The position numbers were made by a program, and so were the translations under genes. The notes beneath the pieces were generated by a model, which ran no database searches, was not told the DNA's origin, and saw nothing but the letters and a program-made list of their open reading frames with translations. DNA of 64,000 bases from Pseudohongiella sp. (GTDB lineage: Bacteria > Pseudomonadota > Gammaproteobacteria > Pseudomonadales > Pseudohongiellaceae): the NCBI RefSeq assembly GCF_011050365.1, contig NZ_DRFV01000003.1, forward strand, positions 62,001 through 126,000, read 5' to 3'. Numbering within the stretch: position 1 is the stretch's first letter; each line of letters starts with the position of its first letter. This document shows positions 26,945 through 37,949 of the stretch, piece after piece.

Positions 26945-27901
26945 TCAGGGCATGGAATCGACTTCTTCGCCTTCCTTGACCGGAACAGCCAGATCTTCCT
27001 TGGTAATCCCCAGGTACATCAGGAAATTGCAGCTTATATGCAAAGATGTGTAGGTACCTACGGTCACGCCCACGATCAGGGACACAGCAAAACCGCGAAT
27101 CGCCTCACCCCCCATGATCAGCATTGCAGTCAATGCCATCAAGGTTGTCAATGAGGTGACGAAGGTTCGTGAAATCACCTGATTCAGCGTGGTGTTCAGG
27201 ATGTGCTCCGGGTCGGTCGAGCGCATAATGCGGAAATTCTCCCGGGCACGGTCAAACACCACGATGGTGTCATTAAGCGAGTAACCGATCACGGCCAGCA
27301 GCGCCGCCAGCACTGTCAGGTCAAAGGTCAGGTGGAACAGGGAGATGACACCCAGCACCACAATGATATCGTGTGCCAGTGCCGCCACCGAGGCAATACC
27401 GAATTTGTATTGAAAGCGCACCGCCACATACAGCATGACAATGCCCAGCGCCACCAGCAAGGCCAGGCCGCCACGCTCCGCCAACTCCGCGCCAACTTTC
27501 GGACCCACATATTCCGAGCGCCGCATCTCAATGGGCGTGTCGCTTTCGGCCTGCAGCAATGCAAGCACCTCATTACCCAGTGAGGCGGCCTCATTGTTCA
27601 TGGCTTCATCGTCGCCTTCAGCCACAGGCAGGCGCACCAGCACATCGCGATCCGACCCGAAGGTCACCACCACAGCGTCCTCATAACCCGCGACGATAAG
27701 CTGCTGGCGAATGTTCTCGGGATTCACCGACTCGGAGTAACCGACTTCAATCAGCGTACCACTGGTGAAATCCAGACCGAATTCAAAGCGGTTGATGGCC
27801 AGCGACAGTATCGCCACCACCAGCATCACCGCAGAAATGATTCCGGTAATGCGTCGCTTGCGCGGGCTCATGAAATCTATGTCGTTTTTTAACAATGCCA
27901 T
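26945..27901 (-). CDS. secF: Protein translocase subunit SecF
   Basis: 318 residues, close to the usual length. The N-terminal membrane helix is followed by the FGLDFTSGTLIEV signature, a periplasmic domain, and five further membrane helices, including the SLNDTIVVFDRARENFR segment conserved in SecF. With SecD and YajC it forms the accessory complex that uses the proton gradient to assist SecYEG translocation. It is the last gene of tgt-yajC-secD-secF and starts 36 bases after secD ends. Confidence 0.97.
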   Translation of the reverse strand: MALLKNDIDFMSPRKRRITGIISAVMLVVAILSLAINRFEFGLDFTSGTLIEVGYSESVNPENIRQQLIVAGYEDAVVVTFGSDRDVLVRLPVAEGDDEAMNNEAASLGNEVLALLQAESDTPIEMRRSEYVGPKVGAELAERGGLALLVALGIVMLYVAVRFQYKFGIASVAALAHDIIVVLGVISLFHLTFDLTVLAALLAVIGYSLNDTIVVFDRARENFRIMRSTDPEHILNTTLNQVISRTFVTSLTTLMALTAMLIMGGEAIRGFAVSLIVGVTVGTYTSLHISCNFLMYLGITKEDLAVPVKEGEEVDSMP

Positions 27902-27937
27902 GCTAACGTTGCCTTTGCCTGTGCTGTAACGGTGGCC

Positions 27938-29797
27938 TTAAGCGGCCTTAATGAATGGGCCGATTGAGAGCTTTTTAACAGCCCGCCCACCATAAATTGT
28001 ATTGACGATAAATCGCGTTACCATGATCGCGGAGAACATGGAGGTCATGATGCCGATCATCAATGTGACCGCAAAACCCTTGACCGGACCGGTGCCCACG
28101 GTAAACAGTACCATCGCCACCAGGAAGGTGGTCAGGTTGGCATCCACAATGGTTGAGAAGGCACGATCAAAGCCCGATGAAATGGCATTCTGAGGCGACA
28201 ACCCGGAGACCATTTCTTCCCGTATGCGGGTGAAGATCAGTACGTTGGCATCCACCGCCATACCGATGGTCAACACGATACCGAAGATACCCGGCAATGT
28301 CAGTGTGGCACCGATAATGGACATCATGGCCACCAGCAGCACAATATTGATCATCAGCGCCAGATTGGCGGCCAGACCAAACAGGCGGTAGTAGTACAGC
28401 ATGAAGGACATCACCAACAGGTAGCCCAGCAACACCGCACCGGCGCCCTGCGCAATATTCTCGGCGCCCAGGCTGGGTCCGACCGTGCGTTCTTCGATAA
28501 AGTACATCGGTGCTGCCAGCGCACCGGAGCGGATCAGCAGAGACAGGTCATTGGCTTCCTGTCCACTGAGACCGGTGATAACAAACTCACGCCCCAATGC
28601 GGCCCGAATCACGGCATGGCTGATCAGCCGGCGCTCTTCGTAGGTTTCCTGACGCTCAACGGTGTTGCCTTCAGCATCTTCGTCGAGCACGGTGCGGGTT
28701 CGGGTCTCGATCAGCAGAATATCCATTGGCCGGCCGATATTTTCGCGTGTCACCCGGTTGAATTGCTGCCCCCCCTGCGCGTCCAGATTGATCACCACCT
28801 GGGGCTGGCCATACTGATCCAGTGCCGAGCGCACATTGCTGACGCGATCACCCTGCAGAATCACATCATTGTCGACACGAATCTGCTGCCCCTGATAGTC
28901 ATAGACTTCATAGCTGGTTGACGAGGCGCCGGCATTGGCCTCCAGATGAAACTGCAGGGTAGCGATACGCTGCAGAATACGCTTTGCCTGCGCGGTATCC
29001 TGGACACCAGGCAACTCCACTACAATTCGGTCGGGGCCCTGTTGCTGCACGATCGGTTCCGACACCCCCAGAGAGTTGACACGGTTACGAATCGTGGTCT
29101 GGTTGGCGGCAATGGTATCAACCTGCATCTGCTGAATACTGGCGGGCAACATGGTCAACTCAAGCAGGTAATCGCCGCCGGTTTCCCGCGCCTGCACCTG
29201 CAGGTCGCTAAAACCATCGCGAATGATGCTCCGCGCCTGACTGCGGGATTCTTCATCCGCAAAACGCAGCTCAATTTCGCTTTCGCCCACCAGTTCCAGC
29301 GAGCGCGAGCGGATACGTTCGGAGCGCAGCTCCTGCCGGATCGTGCTGAGGATATTCTCCATACGCCTGCGTAGCGCGGTTTCCATGTCGACTTCCATCA
29401 GGAAGTGCACACCACCCTGCAGATCCAGGCCCAGATTCATCTTGGTTGCACCCAGCGACTGCAGCCAATCCGGTGTGGTTGCTGCCAGGTTCAGGGCAAT
29501 GATGTAACCGTCCGGCAGGGCCTCTTCGATAGCGCTTTTGCCACGTAGCTGCTGGTCAAGGCCGGCGAACCTGATCATGGCCCCCATATCCGTGACTTCG
29601 TCACCAAAGTAATCAACTCCGGCCGCGCGCAAAGCATCGGTGGCCATGCCCAGGTCGAGTTCGGTAATGGCATCGTTCTCGTGCGAAATCTGGATCGCCG
29701 GGTCGTCAGGGAATAGATTTGGTACAGCAAAAAGCACTGCCAGTGAAATCACCAGCAGTACCATGACGTTTTTCCATAAGGGAAACTTGTTCAGCAT
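27938..29797 (-). CDS. secD: Protein translocase subunit SecD
   Basis: 619 residues, the normal length. One N-terminal helix precedes the LGLDLQGGVHFLMEVD signature and a large periplasmic domain. The C-terminal five-helix membrane domain contains AVDANVLIFTRIREE, the conserved SecD motif. It partners with SecF, encoded just downstream, and YajC, encoded 15 bases upstream. Confidence 0.98.
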   Translation of the reverse strand: MLNKFPLWKNVMVLLVISLAVLFAVPNLFPDDPAIQISHENDAITELDLGMATDALRAAGVDYFGDEVTDMGAMIRFAGLDQQLRGKSAIEEALPDGYIIALNLAATTPDWLQSLGATKMNLGLDLQGGVHFLMEVDMETALRRRMENILSTIRQELRSERIRSRSLELVGESEIELRFADEESRSQARSIIRDGFSDLQVQARETGGDYLLELTMLPASIQQMQVDTIAANQTTIRNRVNSLGVSEPIVQQQGPDRIVVELPGVQDTAQAKRILQRIATLQFHLEANAGASSTSYEVYDYQGQQIRVDNDVILQGDRVSNVRSALDQYGQPQVVINLDAQGGQQFNRVTRENIGRPMDILLIETRTRTVLDEDAEGNTVERQETYEERRLISHAVIRAALGREFVITGLSGQEANDLSLLIRSGALAAPMYFIEERTVGPSLGAENIAQGAGAVLLGYLLVMSFMLYYYRLFGLAANLALMINIVLLVAMMSIIGATLTLPGIFGIVLTIGMAVDANVLIFTRIREEMVSGLSPQNAISSGFDRAFSTIVDANLTTFLVAMVLFTVGTGPVKGFAVTLMIGIMTSMFSAIMVTRFIVNTIYGGRAVKKLSIGPFIKAA

Positions 29798-29812
29798 GTC
29801 TCGTTAAGCCTG

Positions 29813-30142
29813 TCAGATTGACTTGATGGTGCCTTTCGGAAGCGCGGCCGCTATTGCAGACTTCTGCAGACTGACTTCAACACCGTCAGCCACCTCAACA
29901 GTGACATAGTCATCTGACACTTTTGTGATACGGCCCAGAATACCGCCACTGGTCAGCACTTCGTCACCTTTGCTCAGGCCACCCACCAGTTCGCGGTGCT
30001 CTTTCGCGCGCTTGGCCTGTGGACGCCACAAAATAAGGTAAAACAGCAGGAACATGCCGCCAATGAACAACAGATTGAACATGGCGCCACCTGCTGGCGA
30101 TGCGGCATCCTGAGCGTGGGCGGAGCTAATCAGAAAATCCAT
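29813..30142 (-). CDS. yajC: Sec translocon accessory subunit YajC
   Basis: 109 residues. A single membrane helix (about 20-40, LLFIGGMFLLFYLILW) is followed by RPQAKRAKEH and a small cytoplasmic beta domain with KGDEVLTSGGILGRI, all typical of YajC. It binds SecDF in the inner membrane. Located between tgt and secD in the canonical order, 99 bases after tgt. Confidence 0.97.
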   Translation of the reverse strand: MDFLISSAHAQDAASPAGGAMFNLLFIGGMFLLFYLILWRPQAKRAKEHRELVGGLSKGDEVLTSGGILGRITKVSDDYVTVEVADGVEVSLQKSAIAAALPKGTIKSI

Positions 30143-30241
30143 AACACAAGTCTCTCAAGCAATGGGGCCTGCCGGGAACTACCCGGTGCGGCCGAAGGGT
30201 CAATGGTTATTACTGTAATATAAAGGCGAATCTGCCGCCTG

Positions 30242-31375
<1,134 letters not shown>

Positions 31376-31417
31376 TTATGACAATCAAATTTGGATCAGC
31401 GATCTGTTGTCGAGCCA

Positions 31418-31526
31418 CGGGGTGTGGGAGGCGCTTTTCGGAGACGCCCGTGAACCCATCCCTGGGGGGCTCGGATGCGACCGTCCGAGGGTCGCATACG
31501 CTCCGAAATTCGCCTCCCACACCCCG
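31418..31526 (+). repeat. Palindromic repeat element, copy 1
   Basis: The element is a long imperfect hairpin. The outer stem is a perfect 16-base pair of arms at 31418-31433 and 31511-31526, then CGGAG/CTCCG (31439-31443/31501-31505), then an inner hairpin TGCGACC/GGTCGCA near 31475-31497. A 35-base core at 31440-31474 lies on one arm only. That core recurs perfectly in inverted orientation at 31630-31664. It sits in the 355-base gap upstream of tgt, which otherwise contains only copy 2 and a short middle stem. Confidence 0.85.
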
Positions 31527-31574
31527 CGTCTCTTGCTGCAAACTCAACCTGACAGATTGCACGTAAGGTAGAGA

Positions 31575-31689
31575 CGCGGGATGCTGATTGTCTGCTTGAG
31601 GAGCGTCGACGACCCTTGGACGGTCGTCGCCGAGCCCCCCAGGGATGGGTTCACGGGCGTCTCCTCTAGCAGACAATCAGTAGCCCGCG
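31575..31689 (-). repeat. Palindromic repeat element, copy 2 (inverted relative to copy 1)
   Basis: The outer stem is CGCGGG + CTGATTGTCTGC (31575-31580, 31584-31595) paired with GCAGACAATCAG + CCCGCG (31669-31680, 31684-31689). The inner hairpin is GACGACC/GGTCGTC near 31608-31628. The 35-base core at 31630-31664 is the exact reverse complement of copy 1. Stem sequences differ from copy 1 but pair equally well. A further pair, CCCGCGTCTC (31523-31532) and GAGACGCGGG (31571-31580), joins the two elements into one three-hairpin unit just downstream of prfC. Confidence 0.85.
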
Positions 31690-31715
31690 GCTCGGAACGA
31701 AATGGCAATTCTCAA

Positions 31716-33314
31716 TCAATCGGACTTCCTGTGTTCTCGGGTCGCGCGGAAGCGGACATCGGGCCAGCGCTCTTCCATCAGGGCAAGGTTCACACGCGTC
31801 GGTGGCAGATAGGTCAGGTGATCACCCCCATCAACAGCCAGGTTCTCATAGGCCTTCTTCTTGAACTCCTCAAACTTCTTCGCATCATCACACTCAACCC
31901 ACCGCGCACTGTAGATGTTCACCGGCTCATAAATGCAATCCACCTTGTACTCATCCTTAAGACGGTAGGCCACCACCTCAAACTGCAGCACACCCACCGC
32001 GCCGACAATCAGGTCATTGTTGCGCTGCGGCATGAACACCTGCACCGAGCCCTCTTCCGACAATTGCTTCAGACCTTTTTGCAACTGTTTGGTCTTTAAT
32101 GGATCCTTCAGCCGGATGCGGCGGAACAGTTCCGGCGCAAAGTGCGGGATACCCGTGAACTGCAGGTCCTCACCTTCGGTAAAGGTGTCGCCGATCTGAA
32201 TGGTGCCGTGATTGTGGAAACCGATGATATCGCCGGACACTGCGTTTTCTGCCTGCTCCCGCTCGCCCGCCATAAACGTCACCGCATCACTGATGCGAAT
32301 CTCCTTGCCCAGGCGGCAATGATGCAGTTTCATGCCCTTGCTGTAAGCGCCTGAACAGATGCGCAGAAAGGCAATACGGTCGCGATGGTTTGGGTCCATA
32401 TTGGCCTGGATTTTAAATACAAAAGCCGAAAATGGTGTTTCTTTCGGCGTCACCGAACGGGTTTCGGTAGCGCGCGCCCGCGGTTGCGGTGCCCATTTGA
32501 CGAAGTCGTTGAGCATCTCGCGCACACCAAAATTACCCAGCGCGGTGCCAAAAAACACCGGCGTCATACGACCTGCCAGATATTCGCGGAGATCAAACTC
32601 ATTGCTGGCGCCGCGGACCAGTTCAATTTCATCGGCAAAGTCATCCGCATAGGCACCCAGCAGCGCTTTTGCCTCGGCGCTGCGCAGCCCTTTGATCTGC
32701 ACATCATCCGGAATACGGGTACCCTGGCCATGGTGATAGACATGGATGGTATCGGTGTACAGATTGTAAACACCCTTGAAACCCTTGCCATTACCCAGCG
32801 GCCAGTTGATCGGCGCACAACGGATGTTCAGTACCGTTTCAATTTCATCCAGCACTTCGATCGGCTCGCGGGTATCACGGTCCAGTTTGTTGACGAAGGT
32901 GAAGATCGGTGTGTCACGCAAGCGACAGACTTCCATCAGCTTGATGGTACGATCCTCGACACCCTTGGCGCCATCGACCACCATCAGAGCGGAATCTACC
33001 GCGGTCAATACCCGATAGGTATCTTCCGAGAAGTCTTCGTGGCCGGGCGTATCCAGCAGGTTGACGACGGCGTCATTGTAAGGAAACTGCATCACCGACG
33101 AGGTCACCGAGATACCCCGTTGCTGCTCCATTGCCATCCAGTCCGAGGTGGCGTGCTTTTCGTTACGCTTGCCCTTGACCGAGCCTGCCGACTGGATCAG
33201 CTTGCCGAACAGCAGCAGCTTTTCCGTGATCGTGGTTTTACCGGCGTCCGGGTGCGAAATAATGGCAAAGGTACGACGCGTCGCAACTTCCTGCGCTAGT
33301 AGATTGGTAGACAT
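31716..33314 (-). CDS. prfC: Peptide chain release factor 3
   Basis: 532 residues from the ATG at 33314 ([14 protein letters not shown]), close to the 529 of E. coli RF3. An upstream in-frame ATG adds 10 residues without similarity and was not chosen. GTPase motifs [23 protein letters not shown] and NKLDRD are intact, followed by the translation-factor beta-barrel and RF3 C-terminal domain. RF3 recycles RF1/RF2 from ribosomes after termination. Monocistronic, divergent from the EamA gene. Confidence 0.97.
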   Translation of the reverse strand: MSTNLLAQEVATRRTFAIISHPDAGKTTITEKLLLFGKLIQSAGSVKGKRNEKHATSDWMAMEQQRGISVTSSVMQFPYNDAVVNLLDTPGHEDFSEDTYRVLTAVDSALMVVDGAKGVEDRTIKLMEVCRLRDTPIFTFVNKLDRDTREPIEVLDEIETVLNIRCAPINWPLGNGKGFKGVYNLYTDTIHVYHHGQGTRIPDDVQIKGLRSAEAKALLGAYADDFADEIELVRGASNEFDLREYLAGRMTPVFFGTALGNFGVREMLNDFVKWAPQPRARATETRSVTPKETPFSAFVFKIQANMDPNHRDRIAFLRICSGAYSKGMKLHHCRLGKEIRISDAVTFMAGEREQAENAVSGDIIGFHNHGTIQIGDTFTEGEDLQFTGIPHFAPELFRRIRLKDPLKTKQLQKGLKQLSEEGSVQVFMPQRNNDLIVGAVGVLQFEVVAYRLKDEYKVDCIYEPVNIYSARWVECDDAKKFEEFKKKAYENLAVDGGDHLTYLPPTRVNLALMEERWPDVRFRATREHRKSD

Positions 33315-33526
33315 TGAATACGGGTCTTGTGGTTGCAGCAGCACACGGCTGCCAGGGACTTAAAAACGCTATTTTCGCCGATGTCTCGCAGACAAACAAT
33401 CATAAAGCGGCAAATAGCGGCAAGATCAGAGCTGTGATACCCTTGCGCGCCTCAAAAGACGCATAGCTGGCAAATCCATTATTTCGCCCGTCACTGCTTT
33501 CACACTCATTTACAAGGATCCTGTCC

Positions 33527-34399
33527 ATGGGCCTGCTCGTTATTGTCACCGTGCTGTGGGCGTTCTCATTCAGCCTGATTGGCGAATTCCTCTCCGGCAA
33601 CGTCGACAGTGACTTTGCCGTATTGACCCGGGTAACACTGGCGGCCCTGATGTTTTTGCCCTTTACTGTCTGGCGCGGTATCCCGCGCCCGCTGGTGACC
33701 GGCATCATGTTGTGCGGTGCATTGCAGTTCGGTATCACCTACGCGTTGATGTACCGGTCTTTCAGTATGCTGACCGTGCCTGAAGTGTTGTTGTTTACCA
33801 TTTTCACCCCCTTGTATGTCACCTTGATCGACGATGCCCTCAATCGTCGATTCTCTCCCCTGGCATTGCTGGCCGCGGCCATAGCCACGCTGGGCGCTGC
33901 AGTGATTCGTTTCGACGGTCTGAGCCAGGATTATCTGACCGGTTTTGTCCTCCTGCAGATCGCCAACATTACCTTCGCAGCGGGTCAGGTAGGTTACAAA
34001 CACCTGATGCTGCGCTGGCCCGTAGCAATCGCGCCATGGCGGACATTTGGCCACTTCTTTATAGGTGCCCTGATCATTGCACTGCCGTCATTCCTGATTT
34101 TTGGCAACAAGCAGATGTTGCCTGACAATGCCTTGCACTGGGGCATCCTGGCGTGGCTGGGTATTGTTGCGTCCGGTGTCGGCCTGTACCTGTGGAATCG
34201 CGGCGGTTGCGAAGTGGATGCCGGCACCCTGGCAGTGATGAACAATGCTCTGGTGCCAGCCGGCCTGGTCGTCAACCTGGCGATCTGGGGTCATGATGAG
34301 CCGTTGCTGCCGCTGATCATCGGCGGCGGCATTATCGCGCTGTCATTGTGGCTCAACTCGCGATTCCGCCGACCGGTCAGCCGACCTCAGGTCCAGTGA
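33527..34399 (+). CDS. EamA/DMT-family membrane transporter
   Basis: 290 residues, mostly hydrophobic, with about ten predicted helices in two EamA repeats. The N-terminal half carries FSFSLIGEFLSG and the second half ends in a GGGIIALSLWLNSR helix. Members export amino acids, metabolites or drugs across the inner membrane; the substrate cannot be told. The ATG has AAGGA 10 bases upstream. Its 3' end overlaps the sulfurtransferase gene on the opposite strand by 23 bases. Confidence 0.88.
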   Translation: MGLLVIVTVLWAFSFSLIGEFLSGNVDSDFAVLTRVTLAALMFLPFTVWRGIPRPLVTGIMLCGALQFGITYALMYRSFSMLTVPEVLLFTIFTPLYVTLIDDALNRRFSPLALLAAAIATLGAAVIRFDGLSQDYLTGFVLLQIANITFAAGQVGYKHLMLRWPVAIAPWRTFGHFFIGALIIALPSFLIFGNKQMLPDNALHWGILAWLGIVASGVGLYLWNRGGCEVDAGTLAVMNNALVPAGLVVNLAIWGHDEPLLPLIIGGGIIALSLWLNSRFRRPVSRPQVQ

Positions 34400-35246
34400 C
34401 CGCGACCGGCCGGCCGGGATTGGTAATCCATTCACTCCAGGAACCGGCATACAGGCGAGGCATCGGCAGCCCGGCAATAACCGCAGCCAGAATATTGTGG
34501 CAGGCGGTAACGCCGGATCCGCAGTAGCACACCAGGTTCTGTCCCGCGTCGACATCCGGGAAGCGTGCCTTCAGATGCGGGGCCGACAAAAACAGTCCCT
34601 CGGCATCCAGGTTGCCAGTGCAAGGCAGACACATGGCACCCGGAATATGGCCGGCAACCGGATCAATCGGCTCGACTTCACCACGAAAGCGCTCCGGCGC
34701 CCTGGCATCCAGCAAAACCAGGTTTGCCTGATCGGGCGCTTCACCAACCTGTGCAAGGACGCCATCGGCGGCTACCAACAACGCGTTATCCGGCTGCGCG
34801 GTAAAATCGCCCGGCCAGGGCCGCACCGTTCTCTCGGCAGTCATCGGCATGCCCGCCTGGCGCCAGGCACTGAGACCACCATCGAGCACACGGACCCGGG
34901 TATGACCCAGCCAGGTCAGCAACCACCAGAGTCTGGCCGCATAAAAACCCGGACCATCATCGTAGACAATGACCTGGTCCGACTTGCGCAAACCGATCTC
35001 ACGCATGCGCGCCTCGAACACATTCGCATCCGGCAATGGATGCCGTCCGGTGACACCCGGCACGATGGGCGATGACAGGTCCTTATCCAGATCCAGATAG
35101 ACGGCGCCGGGCACATGTGATTCGGCGTAGGCTTGCGAACCATAGGCCGGATCATCCAGCTTGAAGCGAACGTCAAACACAAGCACATCGTCATCCGCCA
35201 GTCGTTGAGCAGCTTGAGACACAGAAATCAGAGGGGATAGCGTCAT
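34377..35246 (-). CDS. sseA: Thiosulfate/3-mercaptopyruvate sulfurtransferase
   Basis: 289 residues, a tandem rhodanese protein: an inactive N-terminal domain and a C-terminal domain with the active-site loop CYCGSGVTA. The CGSGVT loop is the form typical of 3-mercaptopyruvate sulfurtransferases (SseA), whereas classic rhodanese has CRKGVT. It transfers sulfane sulfur to thiols or cyanide in the cytoplasm. Convergent with the EamA gene, sharing 23 bases at the ends. Confidence 0.88.
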   Translation of the reverse strand: MTLSPLISVSQAAQRLADDDVLVFDVRFKLDDPAYGSQAYAESHVPGAVYLDLDKDLSSPIVPGVTGRHPLPDANVFEARMREIGLRKSDQVIVYDDGPGFYAARLWWLLTWLGHTRVRVLDGGLSAWRQAGMPMTAERTVRPWPGDFTAQPDNALLVAADGVLAQVGEAPDQANLVLLDARAPERFRGEVEPIDPVAGHIPGAMCLPCTGNLDAEGLFLSAPHLKARFPDVDAGQNLVCYCGSGVTACHNILAAVIAGLPMPRLYAGSWSEWITNPGRPVAVTGPEVG

Positions 35247-35471
35247 GAGGTTGGTCTACCTGAATAGTTGCTGACAATATTACTGCCCTGAACATTAGCA
35301 GCTGGCCAATGGCAGACGCAACTCAGGCTCAGCTCCAGGCCGGTCAACAACGGGCATATGTTTGCACCGGGCGCCACCAATGCGCCGTCACACAACTGTC
35401 ATATCAAGGACGCACGGCTGTCACAAAGCACTGCCACACTGGCGCCAATTCAGATATCGGAGACCCCGGTC

Positions 35472-36017
35472 ATGATGGAGCGAAGCATAGTCGCATTGCA
35501 ATGGTTAGCCGCCCTGGATGCCCGACTGTTTCTTGGTCTCAACCGTCTTCACCAACGCATGCAACTGGAAACACTGATACGTTTTATATCCTTCACCGGA
35601 GATGGTTACCTCTATCTGCTGATGGGTCTGTCTCTGCCGATGCTGTTCCCTGACCAGGGCACAACATTCCTGTTGGCCGGTTTGTTGGCCTTTGTGATCG
35701 AACTGCCCATTTACTGGGTGCTCAAAAGAAGCTTCAAACGCCGACGCCCGTTCCACGTTGTACAAGCAATGACACCGGTATTGAAACCCTCTGACGAATT
35801 CAGCTTTCCATCCGGCCACACCACCGCGGCCTTCATGATTGCCGGCATCACCAGCATCTGCTTTCCCGGCGTCAGCCTGCTGGCCTACACATGGGCGGCC
35901 CTGATCGGTCTGTCACGCGTCATGCTCAAGGTGCATTTCATTTCCGATGTGCTGGCCGGCATGTTGCTGGGATCACTGATTGCCTATTTGAGCCTGAGCA
36001 TAATCACAGTCTATTAA
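35472..36017 (+). CDS. PAP2-family membrane phosphatase
   Basis: 181 residues from the ATG at 35472, chosen because GGAG lies 9 bases upstream; an open frame begins earlier at 35358 but adds only unlikely sequence. The three PAP2 motifs are present: KRSFKRRRP, PSGHTTA and SRVMLKVHFISD. Several membrane helices are predicted. The family dephosphorylates lipid phosphates such as phosphatidylglycerol phosphate or undecaprenyl pyrophosphate in the periplasm; the substrate is not determinable. Confidence 0.87.
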   Translation: MMERSIVALQWLAALDARLFLGLNRLHQRMQLETLIRFISFTGDGYLYLLMGLSLPMLFPDQGTTFLLAGLLAFVIELPIYWVLKRSFKRRRPFHVVQAMTPVLKPSDEFSFPSGHTTAAFMIAGITSICFPGVSLLAYTWAALIGLSRVMLKVHFISDVLAGMLLGSLIAYLSLSIITVY

Positions 36018-36077
36018 CACAACAGGTTCTGGGGTAATCTTCAGGGTTACAGCCAACCATGATCGGAGTCCAAAATA

Positions 36078-36893
36078 ATGAAAACCCTGGTAAAAACCTC
36101 TCTCTTGACCTTGATGCTGGGTGCCTTGAGCATCAGCAGCGTGAACGCTCAGGGCAACGGTCCGCTGCGTGCCGCCATTGATGGCGAGCATCGCTCTGAT
36201 CTTGATCGGACACGCGATGTCTACCGCAACCCTTACGAAACGCTGACCTTCTTTGGCGTAGAACAGGATGACACGGTCATCGAAGCCTGGCCCGGCGGCG
36301 GCTGGTATACCCAAATCCTGGCCCCTTACCTGCAGGATCATGGCACCCTGATCGGCGCCACCTATGATCGCAGCCCGGAACCGCTGGCTGGCTGGATGAG
36401 CGGCAGCAATGCCACGTTCCAGCGCCTGCTCGACAGCAACCCGGATGTATACGACGACGTTGTCATTGCCGAGCAGCTGACCCAGGCCCAGTCGCGTATC
36501 GCTGCGCCGGGCAGCGTCGATGTCATTCTCGATTTTCGCAATGCACACAACTGGATTGGCATGGGGGCAGAGAGCGTCATCATGGCGTGGCACGAAGCGC
36601 TGAAGCCCGGTGGCACCGTGGGCATAGTGGATCACCGCTGGGATGCCGATGAAGCCGCGATTCCTGGCAACGGTTACATCCACGAACAACAGCTGATCGA
36701 CCTGATGACTGAGCACGGCTTCACGTTCGCCGGCAGCTCGGAGATTAATGCCAACCCGAACGACCCCAAGAACCATCCCGATGGCGTCTGGATGTTGCCT
36801 CCCAACCTGCGCGGTTTGTCTGCCGAACAGCGGCCGGCGTTCCTGGCCATTGGTGAAAGTGACCGCATGACCATGAAGTTCATCAAGAACTGA
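36078..36893 (+). CDS. Exported class I SAM-methyltransferase-fold protein
   Basis: 271 residues with a clear signal peptide (hydrophobic about 8-20, cleavage after VNA near 24). The body resembles a methyltransferase: EAWPGGGWYTQIL at the motif I position and WHEALKPGGTVGIVDHRWD at the motif IV-V region, as in the predicted-methyltransferase family COG4798. The family is known from other proteobacteria with the same leader. SAM is not expected in the periplasm, so the true ligand is open. GGAG precedes the ATG. Confidence 0.8.
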   Translation: MKTLVKTSLLTLMLGALSISSVNAQGNGPLRAAIDGEHRSDLDRTRDVYRNPYETLTFFGVEQDDTVIEAWPGGGWYTQILAPYLQDHGTLIGATYDRSPEPLAGWMSGSNATFQRLLDSNPDVYDDVVIAEQLTQAQSRIAAPGSVDVILDFRNAHNWIGMGAESVIMAWHEALKPGGTVGIVDHRWDADEAAIPGNGYIHEQQLIDLMTEHGFTFAGSSEINANPNDPKNHPDGVWMLPPNLRGLSAEQRPAFLAIGESDRMTMKFIKN

Positions 36894-36924
36894 TCTTAAA
36901 AAGCACGTACGACACAAAGCTCGT

Positions 36925-37009
36925 GCAGCAGGTGGAGCGGGGTGTCCGTCGAGGAACAATCAGGCGCCGAAGGCGTCGTTCCGAGACCGACCCCCGGTCT
37001 GCCCGCTGC
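36925..37009. repeat. Long imperfect hairpin between convergent genes
   Basis: Arms pair as GCAGC/GCTGC at the ends, then GGGGTgTCcGTC (36939-36950) with GACcGACCCC (36985-36994), then GGAAC/GTTCC and CGCC/GGCG at the tip. No U-run follows on either strand. It probably marks the transcription end of the methyltransferase-like and hydrolase genes. It does not share the 35-base core of the other palindromic elements. Confidence 0.5.
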
Positions 37010-37016
37010 ATGATCG

Positions 37017-37949
37017 TCATTCCAGGAAATTCAGTATCTGAACACTCAACGACTGCCAGGCATCACCGCCCAGTGAGTGCGGCCCAATGATCAGATGATT
37101 CAGCACATCAGCAGCATCCCCGCTTTTCTCTATTTCAATAAACTGCCACTGGCTGAGCTGGTGTTCAGCAATAAAACCACGCACGCCGTCGGCTGATACC
37201 AGCTCATCACGCGGCTGCATGAATACCCGCGTCGGTATATTCAGCGCCAGTCTGCCATCCGGCTGCCCGGCCAACTCATTGAACCGGTTCACGCCCTGGT
37301 AAAGTGCCAGATAGGCCGACACCGGGGCGTAATCATTGGCGCGGTATATGCGAGGCGCAACACTGGGCAAATACATGTCAGGAAAAACCTGCAGCGGATA
37401 CAGCAGATACGAAGACCACTTCAGGCTAATGGCCGGCGCCAGCAACACCATGCGATCAATATCACCGACACCCGGGTCAGAGCCATGCCCCGGGTTTTGC
37501 ACCAGGTAATCAGCACTCAACAAACCACCCAGAGAAAATCCGACCAGATACAAAGGCCGATCCAGCACTGCCGCCCTGCGGGCTGCCGACTGCACCGCCC
37601 GTCCGATGTCATGCTGCCAATCGGCGAACGTTGCTTCGTTAAACTGCAGCAACCGGGCCTCGTCATCCAGCGCATTGCCATGGCCGGCCAGCGACAGACT
37701 CAGCACATCCATGTCGGCATCAAACAGCAGCTGCTGTACGTCCAGCATGGCGGAGGGATCAAGGTTGAGGCCGTGCACGAGTACCACAACCGCAGCCGGG
37801 TCTTCGTGTTGGCGCCAGCTCAGGCCCAGCGTTTGGTTATCCAGCGCCAATTGCTGCTGCGCCGACAGCGTCTCGCGAGTGATGTCCCCGGGGTAAGAGG
37901 CACAGGCTGTTGCGACAAACGCGAGGAGCAGCGCAGCCAGAGACCGCAT
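37017..37949 (-). CDS. Lipoprotein alpha/beta hydrolase
   Basis: 310 residues from the ATG at 37949. The signal ends in a lipobox (AFVATAC, Cys16), so the protein is lipid-anchored. The body is an alpha/beta hydrolase: VVVLVHGLNLDP supplies the oxyanion region, GFSLGG the nucleophile serine. Start and heme A synthase stop overlap in ATGA, indicating translational coupling. The frame is open further upstream inside the heme A synthase gene, but that stretch is out-of-frame coding sequence. Lipase or esterase activity is likely; the substrate is unknown. Confidence 0.85.
   Translation of the reverse strand: MRSLAALLLAFVATACASYPGDITRETLSAQQQLALDNQTLGLSWRQHEDPAAVVVLVHGLNLDPSAMLDVQQLLFDADMDVLSLSLAGHGNALDDEARLLQFNEATFADWQHDIGRAVQSAARRAAVLDRPLYLVGFSLGGLLSADYLVQNPGHGSDPGVGDIDRMVLLAPAISLKWSSYLLYPLQVFPDMYLPSVAPRIYRANDYAPVSAYLALYQGVNRFNELAGQPDGRLALNIPTRVFMQPRDELVSADGVRGFIAEHQLSQWQFIEIEKSGDAADVLNHLIIGPHSLGGDAWQSLSVQILNFLE

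Noticed and set aside
31418-31689. Integron attC sites or an IS remnant
   Set aside because: No integrase, transposase or cassette genes, no core-site motifs and no target duplication that I can see; the paired-hairpin repeat explanation fits better.
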